From assembly GCF_014200175.1 (NCBI RefSeq), contig NZ_JACHBD010000004.1, forward strand, positions 186,001-250,000: DNA of 64,000 nucleotides. The letters are read 5' to 3'. Of this stretch, positions 18,415-26,807 are shown piece by piece. The stretch is from Rhizobium lentis (lineage in GTDB: Bacteria; Pseudomonadota; Alphaproteobacteria; Rhizobiales; Rhizobiaceae). The number at the start of each line of letters is the position of its first letter. Within the stretch, counting starts at the first letter, position 1. A program made the translations under genes and the position numbers. Below the pieces are notes generated by a model. The model ran no database searches, was not told the origin of the DNA, and was given only the letters and a program-made list of their open reading frames with translations.

Positions 18415-18442
18415 TTGACAAATAATCGATTATTTCGATACT
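18415..18442 (+). promoter_or_regulatory. Dioxygenase operon promoter with perfect palindromic operator
   Basis: TTGACA at 18415-18420 is a consensus -35. It is followed directly by the perfect 14-bp palindrome AATAATCGATTATT (18421-18434) and a -10-like GATACT (18437-18442), spacer 16. The start codon of the dioxygenase is at 18466 with TGAGGAGGTG before it. The operator fills the spacer, the classic repressor position, and matches the copy in the regulator promoter. The surrounding 253-bp gap is AT-rich and holds no gene. Confidence 0.65.
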
Positions 18443-18465
18443 CCGCGCTATGAGGAGGTGTCAGC

Positions 18466-19359
18466 ATGCCAATCAGAACTGAGAGCGAGGTGACGCCTGC
18501 AGTCGTCGCTGTGATGAACCGCACCGAAGATCCCAGACTGCGTGAAATACTCGTCGCAATGGTGAAGCATCTCCACGCATTCGTACGGGAGGTCAGGCTT
18601 TCGGAAGCCGAATTCCGGGAGGCCACGGCGGTCCTCAACGAAATTGGCCAATTGCAGACTGACAGTCACAACGAGTTTGTGCTGATGGCGGGGTCGCTCG
18701 GGATCTCTTCGCTCGTCTGCCTGCTCAACAACGGCGACATGGGACAGACAGAGACGTCGCAATCGTTGCTCGGGCCATTCTGGCGGCTTAACTCACCGCG
18801 AGTCGAGAACGGCGGAACCATCATCCGGTCCGAGACCCCGGGCACGCCTTTGTTCGTCCATGCGAAGGTGATCGATCGGGAGGGCAAGCCTGTAGCAGGC
18901 GCCGAGGTCGACGTGTGGCATGCGTCGCCTGTCGGCCTTTACGAGAACCAGGATCCCGATCAGGCGGAAATGAATCTGCGGGGGAAGCTCACTACGGACG
19001 ATGAAGGTCGTTTCTGGTTCAGAACGGTCAAGATGGTTGGCTACCCGATTCCCGTCGACGGCGTCGTGGGTCGCCTTCTCAAGGCGCAAGGCCGTCACCC
19101 CTATCGACCCGCCCATCTGCACGCGCTCATCTTCAAACCCGGGTACAAGACACTCATCTCCCAGGTCTTCGACCCGAGCGATCCAAATATCGACTCCGAT
19201 GTACAGTTTGGCGTGACCGCGGCGTTGACCGGCGAATTCGTCCACCATGAGGAGCCGCACCCGACCGACGCTGACGTCGCAGGGCCGTGGTTCTCGCTCG
19301 ATTACACATACGTTATGGAGCCGGGCGAGGCCGCCCTGCCACGCCCTCCGATCAAATAA
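18466..19359 (+). CDS. Intradiol ring-cleavage dioxygenase (hydroxyquinol/catechol 1,2-dioxygenase type)
   Basis: 297 residues. It has the N-terminal helical dimerisation domain of catechol dioxygenases (about 20-95) and the C-terminal catalytic domain. The non-haem Fe(III) ligands are visible: Tyr159 (GLYENQD), Tyr193 (VGYPIPVDG), His217 and His219 (RPAHLH). The YPIPVDG-VG loop resembles hydroxyquinol 1,2-dioxygenases. It would cleave a 1,2-dihydroxy aromatic ring between the hydroxyls using O2. First gene of the plus operon, driven by the palindrome-bearing promoter. The substrate is unknown. Confidence 0.9.
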   Translation: MPIRTESEVTPAVVAVMNRTEDPRLREILVAMVKHLHAFVREVRLSEAEFREATAVLNEIGQLQTDSHNEFVLMAGSLGISSLVCLLNNGDMGQTETSQSLLGPFWRLNSPRVENGGTIIRSETPGTPLFVHAKVIDREGKPVAGAEVDVWHASPVGLYENQDPDQAEMNLRGKLTTDDEGRFWFRTVKMVGYPIPVDGVVGRLLKAQGRHPYRPAHLHALIFKPGYKTLISQVFDPSDPNIDSDVQFGVTAALTGEFVHHEEPHPTDADVAGPWFSLDYTYVMEPGEAALPRPPIK

Positions 19360-19380
19360 CAAAACCAGCAGAGCCAAATC

Positions 19381-20163
19381 ATGATCACGGAAAATCAACG
19401 CCAGGAGGCAGCTGATGCGCTGCTGAGGGCCGAAGTCGAACGCAAGCCAGTCATCCAGCCAAGCAGGACATATCCGAACCTGGAACTCGAAGACGCCTAC
19501 AAGATACAAGCGCTCTGGGCGCAGGCGCGAATTGCGAAAGGTGCACGGATCGTCGGCCACAAGATCGGACTGACGTCGCGGGCAATGCAGATGGCCTCGA
19601 AGATGACGGAGCCCGATTACGGCGTCATTCTCGACGACGCTCTCTTCAATGATGGAGCGCAGATCAAAGCGGATCTGTTCATCAAGCCTCGTCTCGAAGT
19701 CGAACTCGCATTCGTAATGGGCGAGGATCTTGAAGGTCCAAGCACCCGTATCTATGACGTCATGAGGGTGACCGAATTTGTCGTTCCCGCTCTCGAAATC
19801 ATCGACTATCGAACCGAAGTGCCAAGAGCGATCACCGACACGATCGCCGACAACGCGGCTTTCGGAGCGATCGTCGTGGGTGGTCGTATCGTTCGGCCGA
19901 TGGATGTCGATATCCGCTGGGTCGGCGCGACGCTTTCGAAAAATGGCATCATCGAGGAGTCGGGCGTTTCCGCAGCCATCATGGGGCATCCAGCCGCCGG
20001 AATCGCATGGCTCGTGAACAAGCTCCATGCTGTCGGAGGCGGCTTGAAGAAGGGCCAGATCGTTCTTGCCGGTTCGTTCACCCGCCCCGTGGATATCGCC
20101 AAGGGCGATGTCATCCACGCTGATTACGGGCCGGTCGGCTCCATCGGCGTTTCGTTCGTGTGA
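19381..20163 (+). CDS. 2-oxo-hept-4-ene-1,7-dioate hydratase (HpaH) / 2-keto-4-pentenoate hydratase family
   Basis: 260 residues. Motifs of the FAH-fold hydratases are present: [37 protein letters not shown] (Glu metal ligands) and [13 protein letters not shown]. HpaH adds water to a 2-oxo-4-ene acid before aldolase cleavage. It follows the dioxygenase by 21 bp. Hydratases of this kind normally follow extradiol, not intradiol, cleavage, which makes the pairing unusual. Confidence 0.9.
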   Translation: MITENQRQEAADALLRAEVERKPVIQPSRTYPNLELEDAYKIQALWAQARIAKGARIVGHKIGLTSRAMQMASKMTEPDYGVILDDALFNDGAQIKADLFIKPRLEVELAFVMGEDLEGPSTRIYDVMRVTEFVVPALEIIDYRTEVPRAITDTIADNAAFGAIVVGGRIVRPMDVDIRWVGATLSKNGIIEESGVSAAIMGHPAAGIAWLVNKLHAVGGGLKKGQIVLAGSFTRPVDIAKGDVIHADYGPVGSIGVSFV

Positions 20164-20170
20164 GGTGGCA

Positions 20171-20935
20171 ATGGAACTCCCCGTCAATCACTTTAAGCGG
20201 AAGCTTATGGCTGGGCAAAGCCAGATCGGTCTATGGTGCGGCCTTCCGGGAAGCTACGCAGCAGAAATCGTGGCGCCGGCAGGCTTCGACTGGTTGCTGT
20301 TCGATACCGAGCACTCTCCTAGCGACGTCCTCACCGTCCTGCCCCAATTGCAGGCGGTCGCGCCCTACAGCGTTTCTCCCGTCGTGCGCCCTGCCTTCAA
20401 CGACCCTGTGCTGATCAAGCGGTTCCTGGACATCGGCGTGCAGACGCTGCTCGTTCCGTATGTGCAGAATGAAGAGGAGGCGATGGCGGCCGTAGCAGCT
20501 ATACGGTATCCGCCCCGCGGGATTCGCGGTGTCTCCGCCTTGACGCGTGCCACACGCTTCGGGCGCGTTTCGAACTACGCACAGATCGCGGAGCAGGAGA
20601 TATGCCTGCTTCTTCAAATCGAGACCCGGGAAGCGCTCGATCATCTCGAGTCCATCGCTGCTGTCGATGGAGTGGACGGCATCTTCATCGGCCCGGCTGA
20701 TCTCGCGGCGAGCTTTGGCCATCCTGGTCAACCGGGCCACCCTGAAGTGGTTGTGGCGATCGAGGACGCGATAATGCGCTTGAAGGCGCTTGGAAAGCCG
20801 ACGGGCATACTCACCCCCGACGAGAAGTTCGCAGCCCGCTGCATTTCGCTTGGGACGCTGTTTACCGCAGTCGGTGTAGATGTCGCCCTACTCGCAAGAG
20901 GATCCGAAGCGCTCGCGGCCAGGTTCGCATCTTAG
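20171..20935 (+). CDS. 4-hydroxy-2-oxoheptanedioate aldolase-like (HpcH/HpaI family)
   Basis: 254 residues from ATG 20171. Class II metal-dependent aldolase of the HpaI type: [29 protein letters not shown] with the catalytic His, [14 protein letters not shown] (Glu ligand) and [13 protein letters not shown] (Asp ligand). It would split a 4-hydroxy-2-oxo acid to pyruvate and an aldehyde. Only 7 bp separate it from the hydratase gene, so they act in sequence. Confidence 0.91.
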   Translation: MELPVNHFKRKLMAGQSQIGLWCGLPGSYAAEIVAPAGFDWLLFDTEHSPSDVLTVLPQLQAVAPYSVSPVVRPAFNDPVLIKRFLDIGVQTLLVPYVQNEEEAMAAVAAIRYPPRGIRGVSALTRATRFGRVSNYAQIAEQEICLLLQIETREALDHLESIAAVDGVDGIFIGPADLAASFGHPGQPGHPEVVVAIEDAIMRLKALGKPTGILTPDEKFAARCISLGTLFTAVGVDVALLARGSEALAARFAS

Positions 20936-20946
20936 GGAGTTCGAAG

Positions 20947-21633
20947 ATGTCGACGCGGAAGCAGATTTTGGCTGAGATAGCGCCGACCGGCCCTATCAGG
21001 GCCGCCATCAATATGTCAAATGCGGCGTTGGTCCGATGGGACGATGAGGCGGGCGCCCTGGTCGGTCCGAGCGCCCAGATAGCCCACAAGATTGCCGAAC
21101 AATTGAATTGCGGCCTCTCTCTAATCCAGTACGGCTCGGCTGCCGACATACTTGCGAATGCAGACGGCGGCGAATGGGACATCGCTTTCATTGCCTCGGA
21201 TCCATCAAGAGCCGACCGCTTCTCCTTCTCACCTCCGTACATCTCCGTCAAAGCGACCTATCTCGTGCCTGACAGTTCGTCCTTCCGGCGTGTCCAAGAT
21301 GTTGACATCGAAGGAGTCCAGATCGCCTCTGCAAGGAGTGCAGCCTATACGAAGCAGCTCGAACGAATCCTTCAAAGAGCTTCAGTCTCCCACACTGATA
21401 GCCCTGCAACGGCCATCAATCTGCTTGTCGGATCGCAGTGCACTGCGGCTGCTGGACTGACCGAATACCTTATCCAAACTTCGGAACGAATTTCAGGCTT
21501 CCGGCTCGTGGAGGGAACATTCTCCGAAATCCCCCAGACGATCGCCGTGCATAAAAGATCCGTTCATGCCTCAGCTTTTTTCGCAGATTTTGTACGCCAT
21601 TTACATTGCGCTCCATATGATCGTGGCGTGTGA
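20947..21633 (+). CDS. Binding-protein-like (SBP family 3) protein without signal peptide
   Basis: 228 residues. The fold pattern is that of family 3 solute-binding proteins: PIRAAINMSNAALVRWD, AHKIAEQLN, WDIAFIASDPSRADRFSFSPPY and a late ASAFFADFVRHL. The N-terminus MSTRKQILAEIAPTGPIRAAI has no hydrophobic signal, so it should stay in the cytosol. Such domains can be enzymes (for example cyclohexadienyl dehydratase) or ligand sensors. Last gene of the plus operon, 11 bp after the aldolase. The role is unknown. Confidence 0.75.
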   Translation: MSTRKQILAEIAPTGPIRAAINMSNAALVRWDDEAGALVGPSAQIAHKIAEQLNCGLSLIQYGSAADILANADGGEWDIAFIASDPSRADRFSFSPPYISVKATYLVPDSSSFRRVQDVDIEGVQIASARSAAYTKQLERILQRASVSHTDSPATAINLLVGSQCTAAAGLTEYLIQTSERISGFRLVEGTFSEIPQTIAVHKRSVHASAFFADFVRHLHCAPYDRGV

Positions 21634-21682
21634 GCGAATGGGCTCCGTGCGCCTGTAGCTAGCAATACAAAGCGAAAAATCA

Positions 21683-21709
21683 AAAAGGCCGCGGATGACG
21701 CGGCCTTTT
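21683..21709. terminator. Bidirectional rho-independent terminator
   Basis: AAAAGGCCGCG (21683-21693) pairs exactly with CGCGGCCTTTT (21699-21709) around a 5-base loop. It has a T-run after the stem on both strands, so it can end the plus operon of the island and the minus-strand clpA transcript from the opposite side. Confidence 0.85.
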
Positions 21710-21728
21710 CCAATTCAATGACAAGATC

Positions 21729-24218
21729 TCATTTCTTGCGCGGAACCTTCGGAACCGCGCTACCCTTTTTCGGAGCGTCGCGGACCTCGGGCTCGGCCCG
21801 CGGGACTGTCTTGGCGCGGGTCTTGCGGGCCGTCTTCGTCTTCAGTTCCCCGTCGCCCTCGTCATCGGCTTCGGGATGCACGACTTCGGCTTCCGGCTTC
21901 GGCTTGATCGGCGCCGTATCCGGTATGGCTTCCAGCACGATGCCGGGCTTGCCGTCTTCCTTGGGACCGACGGTGACGTTGACGACGCCGCCCTTCTTCA
22001 GCTTGCCGAAGAGGATTTCGTTGGCAAGCGGCTTCTTGATGGTGTCTTGGATCACGCGGGCAAGCGGGCGGGCGCCCATCTTCTCGTCGTAACCCTTTTC
22101 CGCCAGCCAGGCGATCGCGTCCTCATGCAGGTCGAAGGTGACGTTCCGTTCGGAAAGCTGAGCCTCCAGCTGCATGATGAACTTCTGTACGACCTTGTGA
22201 ATGACAGCCGTCGGCAGCGCCGCGAAGGGAATGATCGCGTCGAGACGGTTGCGAAACTCCGGCGTGAACAGACGGGTCAGCGCCTCTTCGTCCTCGCCCG
22301 TGCGCTTGGACGAGCCGAAGCCGATCGCGGCCTTGGCCATTTCGGACGCGCCCGCATTGGTGGTCATGATCAGGATGACGTTGCGGAAGTCGATCTTCTT
22401 GCCGTTATGGTCGGTCAGCGTGCCATGGTCCATGACCTGCAGCAGGATGTTGTAGATATCAGGGTGCGCCTTTTCGATTTCGTCGAGCAGGACCACGCAA
22501 TGCGGGTGCTGGTCGACGCCATCTGTGAGAAGACCGCCCTGATCGAAACCGACATAGCCGGGAGGTGCGCCGAGCAGACGCGAGACCGTATGCCGCTCCA
22601 TATATTCCGACATGTCGAAGCGCAGAAGCTCGACGCCGAGCGACGACGCCAACTGCTTTGCCACCTCGGTCTTGCCCACACCGGTCGGACCAGAGAAAAC
22701 ATAGGAGCCGATCGGCTTGTTCGGCTCGCGCAGGCCGGCCCGCGCCAGCTTGATCGAGGTCGAAAGAGCTTCGATGGCGATATCTTGGCCGTAGACGACC
22801 GAGCGCAGTTCCTGCTCGAGATTGGCGAGCACCGCTTCGTCATCCTTGGAGACGGTTTTCGGCGGAATGCGCGCCATCGTGGCGATCGTTGCCTCGATTT
22901 CCTTTTCGGTGATCAGCTTGCGGCGCTTCGACGGCGGCAATAGCATCTGGGCCGCGCCGGTTTCGTCGATCACGTCGATCGCCTTGTCCGGCAGCTTGCG
23001 GTCGGAAATGTAGCGGGCCGAGAGTTCGACGGCCGATTTGATCGCGTCGTTCGAATAACGCAGGTGATGATACTCTTCGAAATAGGGCTTCAAACCCTTC
23101 ATGATCTCGATTGCATCGTTGATCGACGGCTCGCTGACGTCGATCTTCTGGAAACGACGTACCAGCGCCCGGTCCTTCTCGAAGAACTGGCGATATTCCT
23201 TGTAGGTGGTCGAGCCGATGCAGCGGATCGCGCCCGATGACAGCGCCGGCTTCAGCAGGTTCGACGCATCCATCGCCCCGCCCGAAGTGGCGCCGGCGCC
23301 GATCACCGTGTGGATCTCGTCGATGAACAGCACTGCACCCGGATATTCTTCCAGCTCCTTGACGACCTGCTTCAGGCGCTCCTCGAAATCGCCGCGGTAG
23401 CGCGTGCCGGCGAGCAGCGTGCCCATGTCGAGCGAGAAGATCGTCGCATCGGCAAGCGCCTCTGGCACCTTGCCCTCGACGATCCGCTTGGCCAAGCCTT
23501 CGGCAATCGCCGTCTTGCCGACGCCGGGATCACCGACATACAGCGGATTGTTCTTCGAACGACGGCAGAGGATCTGGATGGTACGGCTCACCTCGGCGTG
23601 ACGGCCGATCAGCGGATCGATCTTCCCGCCCTTGGCCTTCTCGTTGAGATTGACGCAATAGGCCTTGAGCGCATCCTGCTGCTTCTTGGGGCCGCCCTCT
23701 TCCTCGCCGCCGCGTGCCGTGGGCTTGCTCTCGGCTTCCTCTTCGGCGCCGCGCGGAGGGCGGGCCTCAGAGGCGCCCGGCCGCTTGCCAATGCCATGAG
23801 AGATATAGTTGACGGCATCGTAGCGGGTCATCTCCTGCTCCTGCAGGAAATAGGCGGCATGGCTTTCGCGCTCGGCGAAAATTGCGACGAGCACGTTAGC
23901 GCCGGTCACCTCTTCGCGCCCGGAAGACTGCACATGGATGACAGCGCGTTGGATGACGCGCTGGAAACCGGAGGTCGGCTTCGAATCCTCGTCATATCCG
24001 GTGATCAGATTGGAAAGTTCGTTATCGACATATTCGACGAGCGTCTTGCGCAGCGCGTCGAGATCGACGTTGCAGGCACCCATGACCGCGGCCGCATCGG
24101 CATCGTCGATCAGGGCGAGCAGCAGATGCTCGAGCGTCGCATATTCGTGATGCCGCTCGTTGGCAAAGGTCAGTGCCTGATGGAGCGCCTTCTCTAAACT
24201 AGGCGAAAATGTTGGCAC
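21729..24218 (-). CDS. clpA: ATP-dependent Clp protease ATP-binding subunit ClpA
   Basis: 829 residues. It unfolds proteins and feeds them to ClpP. The N-terminal Clp-N repeat domain is at about 1-145, the first AAA+ module has GDPGVGKT at 229-236, and the second has GPTGVGKTEVAKQL; the ClpP-binding loop (IGF/IGFG type) is in KAAIGFGSSK. Beyond residue about 770 there is a charged, Pro/Lys-rich tail longer than in the E. coli protein. It lies 10 bp after clpS. Confidence 0.96.
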   Translation of the reverse strand: MPTFSPSLEKALHQALTFANERHHEYATLEHLLLALIDDADAAAVMGACNVDLDALRKTLVEYVDNELSNLITGYDEDSKPTSGFQRVIQRAVIHVQSSGREEVTGANVLVAIFAERESHAAYFLQEQEMTRYDAVNYISHGIGKRPGASEARPPRGAEEEAESKPTARGGEEEGGPKKQQDALKAYCVNLNEKAKGGKIDPLIGRHAEVSRTIQILCRRSKNNPLYVGDPGVGKTAIAEGLAKRIVEGKVPEALADATIFSLDMGTLLAGTRYRGDFEERLKQVVKELEEYPGAVLFIDEIHTVIGAGATSGGAMDASNLLKPALSSGAIRCIGSTTYKEYRQFFEKDRALVRRFQKIDVSEPSINDAIEIMKGLKPYFEEYHHLRYSNDAIKSAVELSARYISDRKLPDKAIDVIDETGAAQMLLPPSKRRKLITEKEIEATIATMARIPPKTVSKDDEAVLANLEQELRSVVYGQDIAIEALSTSIKLARAGLREPNKPIGSYVFSGPTGVGKTEVAKQLASSLGVELLRFDMSEYMERHTVSRLLGAPPGYVGFDQGGLLTDGVDQHPHCVVLLDEIEKAHPDIYNILLQVMDHGTLTDHNGKKIDFRNVILIMTTNAGASEMAKAAIGFGSSKRTGEDEEALTRLFTPEFRNRLDAIIPFAALPTAVIHKVVQKFIMQLEAQLSERNVTFDLHEDAIAWLAEKGYDEKMGARPLARVIQDTIKKPLANEILFGKLKKGGVVNVTVGPKEDGKPGIVLEAIPDTAPIKPKPEAEVVHPEADDEGDGELKTKTARKTRAKTVPRAEPEVRDAPKKGSAVPKVPRKK

Positions 24219-24228
24219 GTTCAGATCC

Positions 24229-24588
24229 TCACTTCTTTTCCATGACGCATTGCAGCGGATGCTGGTGCTGCCGGGCGAAGTCCATCACCTGGCTGACCTT
24301 CGTTTCCGCTACCTCGTATGTGAATATTCCGCATTCGCCGACGCCGTGATTGTGGACATGGAGCATGATGCGGGTGGCACTTTCACGATCCTTCTGAAAA
24401 AAACGCTCCAGAATGTGAATGACGAATTCCATCGGTGTGTAGTCGTCATTCAGAAGCAGCACGCGATAGAGATTGGGCTTCTTGGTCTTCGGCTTGGTGC
24501 GTGTGATGACCGAGGTTCCGCGATTTCCGTTGTCCCCGTTCCTTTCGCTGTCGTTCTGCATCCGGATCGGCTTTGCGATCATTGTCAT
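24229..24588 (-). CDS. clpS: ClpS adaptor of the Clp protease
   Basis: 119 residues. ClpS delivers N-degron substrates to ClpA. The core has [20 protein letters not shown] (N-degron pocket with the Asn-Asp pair), [13 protein letters not shown] sequence and the C-terminal [10 protein letters not shown]. The N-terminal 35 residues are a flexible, charged tail. ATG 24588 has GAGGA close by; ATG 24582 is an alternative. Confidence 0.95.
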   Translation of the reverse strand: MTMIAKPIRMQNDSERNGDNGNRGTSVITRTKPKTKKPNLYRVLLLNDDYTPMEFVIHILERFFQKDRESATRIMLHVHNHGVGECGIFTYEVAETKVSQVMDFARQHQHPLQCVMEKK

Positions 24589-24782
24589 TCATTCCTCGAT
24601 CAATCCGGCGGAGCATGGGAGGGTGCTTTTCCCGCCGAATATCTGAAACACTAACTTAGTTCATAATAGGCCGATTTTAAGCCCCCTGTCAGACACTGCA
24701 ATGAAGAAATGCCGGCATGCACGGGAAAGACCAAAAAAGTCCCCGGGCCGATCCAAGCGGACGCTGTGGCGAAGATGGAAAC

Positions 24783-24812
24783 AAAAAAGACCGGCTACAG
24801 ATGCGTAGCCGG
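24783..24812 (-). terminator. Rho-independent terminator of the phasin gene
   Basis: CCGGCTAC (24791-24798) and GTAGCCGG (24805-24812) form an 8-bp stem with a 6-base loop. On the minus strand the stem is followed by TCTTTTTTGT. It lies 47 bp after the phasin stop. Confidence 0.8.
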
Positions 24813-24858
24813 CCCCGGTATTTCAATATGTCGCGCAGGTTGCGCCGTCGCAATCAAA

Positions 24859-25230
24859 TCATGCGGCAGCAGGCGTTGCCTGCGGCGCCTGCCTGCCCGT
24901 CTTGGCGACGGCAGCGGCGATCGGAGCCTCGTAAGGCTTGTAGGCGGACTTGGCGAGATCGGCGTACATTTCGCCGAGCTTGGTCGCTTCGGAGACAAAG
25001 CTCTCATAGCTGGACTTGACGTAGCTGGTCTGCAGTTCGAACACGGCCTCGAAGCTCTTGGCTCCGGCCAGCGTTTCGAAATGCGTCACCGCATCCTGAA
25101 AGGATTTCTTCGAATATTCAGCAGCTTCGGCGGCGATTGCCTGAAAGCCCCTCGCCGTATCGGTATAGGTTCTCAGCGCCGTATCGACGGCCTCCTTGCT
25201 CTTCCTGTTTGCATCGTCAAAGTTGAACAT
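24859..25230 (-). CDS. Phasin family protein
   Basis: 123 residues from ATG 25230, with GGAGGAC before it. The amphipathic helical phasin pattern is clear: FNFDDANRKSKEAVDTALRT and AAEAAEYSKKSFQDAVTHFE, ending in an Ala/Pro tail. Phasins coat polyhydroxybutyrate granules. The PHA synthase is 27 kb away in the window, so they are not in one operon. Confidence 0.85.
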   Translation of the reverse strand: MFNFDDANRKSKEAVDTALRTYTDTARGFQAIAAEAAEYSKKSFQDAVTHFETLAGAKSFEAVFELQTSYVKSSYESFVSEATKLGEMYADLAKSAYKPYEAPIAAAVAKTGRQAPQATPAAA

Positions 25231-25441
25231 GACCGTCCTCCGTTGGGCTGTGGGATGGCGGCAGGGTAGCCGCAACGCACAAATAGTCAAGTAGTCTTGT
25301 GCGACGCAAAACAACCCATAGGTTGCATGACAACAATAAAACAAAGGCCGCGGGCCGGGGCACGTACGTCTTTAACTGTTTTTGCTAATATATATCAGAT
25401 AGCTGCAACCACAGATTTTAGAAAAATTTTGTTTGAGAAGC

Positions 25442-25479
25442 AAAAAAACAAAAAAACCGGGCGGAATGCGCCGCCCGGT
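25442..25479 (-). terminator. Rho-independent terminator of the DUF3126 gene
   Basis: ACCGGGCGG (25456-25464) pairs exactly with CCGCCCGGT (25471-25479) around a 6-base loop. On the minus strand it is followed by TTTTTTGTTTTTTTG. It lies 24 bp past the DUF3126 stop. Confidence 0.85.
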
Positions 25480-25502
25480 CCCCTTGAAACGTTCGAGCCC
25501 GA

Positions 25503-25706
25503 TCAAAGATCGACGTCGAGGATCGCCATCGAAAAGTTGTAGGAGCGGTCGCCGTCCTCGTCATCGATATAGACGACGCCCAGAAATTCTTCGCCGAGAT
25601 AGACTTCCGCAGAATCATTCTTGCGCGGACGCGCCTTGACGATCATCTGCGGGTTGAACATGCGCTTGAAATAGGCGTCGAGCTTCTTGATTTCTTCAGG
25701 CTTCAC
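25503..25706 (-). CDS. DUF3126 family protein
   Basis: 67 residues, the usual length of this alphaproteobacterial family of unknown function. The pattern is KPEEIKKLDAYFKRMFNP, then a short beta-rich part (AEVYLGEEFLGVVYIDDEDG) and FSMAILDVDL at the end. It follows cysE, an order common in rhizobia. No enzyme motif is visible. Confidence 0.85.
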   Translation of the reverse strand: MKPEEIKKLDAYFKRMFNPQMIVKARPRKNDSAEVYLGEEFLGVVYIDDEDGDRSYNFSMAILDVDL

Positions 25707-25845
25707 TCTGTCATCTCCGTAAGCGGTCTTGATTGGCCGCTTCTTGCACAGGAAAAGCAGCGGTGTAAAGGCGGGCTGCCGCTTGGGCAGTGGCAGTTCC
25801 CGCTCGGTTCCTGCCGGCTTTTCCTATCCTTTTTCCAACAGGCGC

Positions 25846-26679
25846 TCAGATATCGGCGCCGATCACCTGGTCCATATTGCGCGATGGTTCGGAACAACCG
25901 GCCTCGCCGACGACCTTGGCAGGCACACCGGCAACCGTCTTCTTCGGCGGCACTGCTTTGAGGACGACGGAACCGGCGGCGACGCGCGAGCAGAAGCCGA
26001 TTTCGATGTTGCCGAGGATCTTCGCGCCGGCGCCGATCATGACGCCGCTGCCGATCTTCGGATGGCGGTCGGCGCCCTCCTTGCCGGTGCCGCCGAGCGT
26101 GACGCCATGCAGGATCGAGACATTGTCGCCGACAACAGCCGTTTCACCGATCACGAGACCGGTGGCATGATCTAGGAAGATACCCTTGCCGATACGGGCG
26201 GCCGGATTGATATCGGTCTGGAAGACGCTGGACGAGCGGCTTTGCAGATAGAGGGCAAAGTCACGCCTGCCGCGGTTCAGCAGCCAATGGGCCAGACGAT
26301 GCGTCTGCAGCGCATGGAAGCCCTTGAAATAGAGCACCGCCTCCATGAAGCGCAGGCAAGCGGGATCGCGGTCATAGACCGCCTGGATATCGACGCGCAG
26401 GATCGAGCTCCATTCCGGCCAATCGGCGAGCATTTCCTCGAAGGTCTGGCGCAGGAGGATCGCCTGCATGTCGGGATGATCGAGCCGTTCGCAGATGCGG
26501 TGAATGACGCATTCTTCGAGCGAACGGTGATTGATAACCGTCGAATAGAGAAAGGCGGCGAGAACCGGATCCGTTTCGGCGGCAGTGCGGGCTTCCTCGC
26601 GCAGGCTGTCCCAGATGGGATCCATCATTTTCAATGGATGGCCTGTTTCAAAAGCACGAATGTCTGTCTTGGCGACCAT
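25846..26679 (-). CDS. cysE: Serine O-acetyltransferase
   Basis: 277 residues from ATG 26679. It makes O-acetylserine for cysteine synthesis. An N-terminal helical domain (about 1-140) precedes the left-handed beta-helix of hexapeptide repeats; AARIGKGIFLDHATGLVIGE carries the catalytic Asp-His pair, followed by GVTLGGTGKEGADRHPKIG. The C-terminus is a flexible tail. The longer open frame to 26700 starts with a GTG-like or weak start and is less likely. Confidence 0.94.
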   Translation of the reverse strand: MVAKTDIRAFETGHPLKMMDPIWDSLREEARTAAETDPVLAAFLYSTVINHRSLEECVIHRICERLDHPDMQAILLRQTFEEMLADWPEWSSILRVDIQAVYDRDPACLRFMEAVLYFKGFHALQTHRLAHWLLNRGRRDFALYLQSRSSSVFQTDINPAARIGKGIFLDHATGLVIGETAVVGDNVSILHGVTLGGTGKEGADRHPKIGSGVMIGAGAKILGNIEIGFCSRVAAGSVVLKAVPPKKTVAGVPAKVVGEAGCSEPSRNMDQVIGADI

Positions 26680-26807
26680 CGCCGCTCTCCTCGTTACCAA
26701 CAGGAATGCCGTTTTCGCAATGCCAGTATATAGTGGAAAACGCCAATAACATAAATGGGTGCCGTCACCATGGTTTTTTAGAACGGTTTTTCGGCATCAC
26801 GATGATG

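Noticed and set aside
18797..20187. 464-codon minus-strand open frame opposite the dioxygenase and hydratase genes
   Set aside because: Antisense shadow; the plus-strand enzymes have intact metal ligands.
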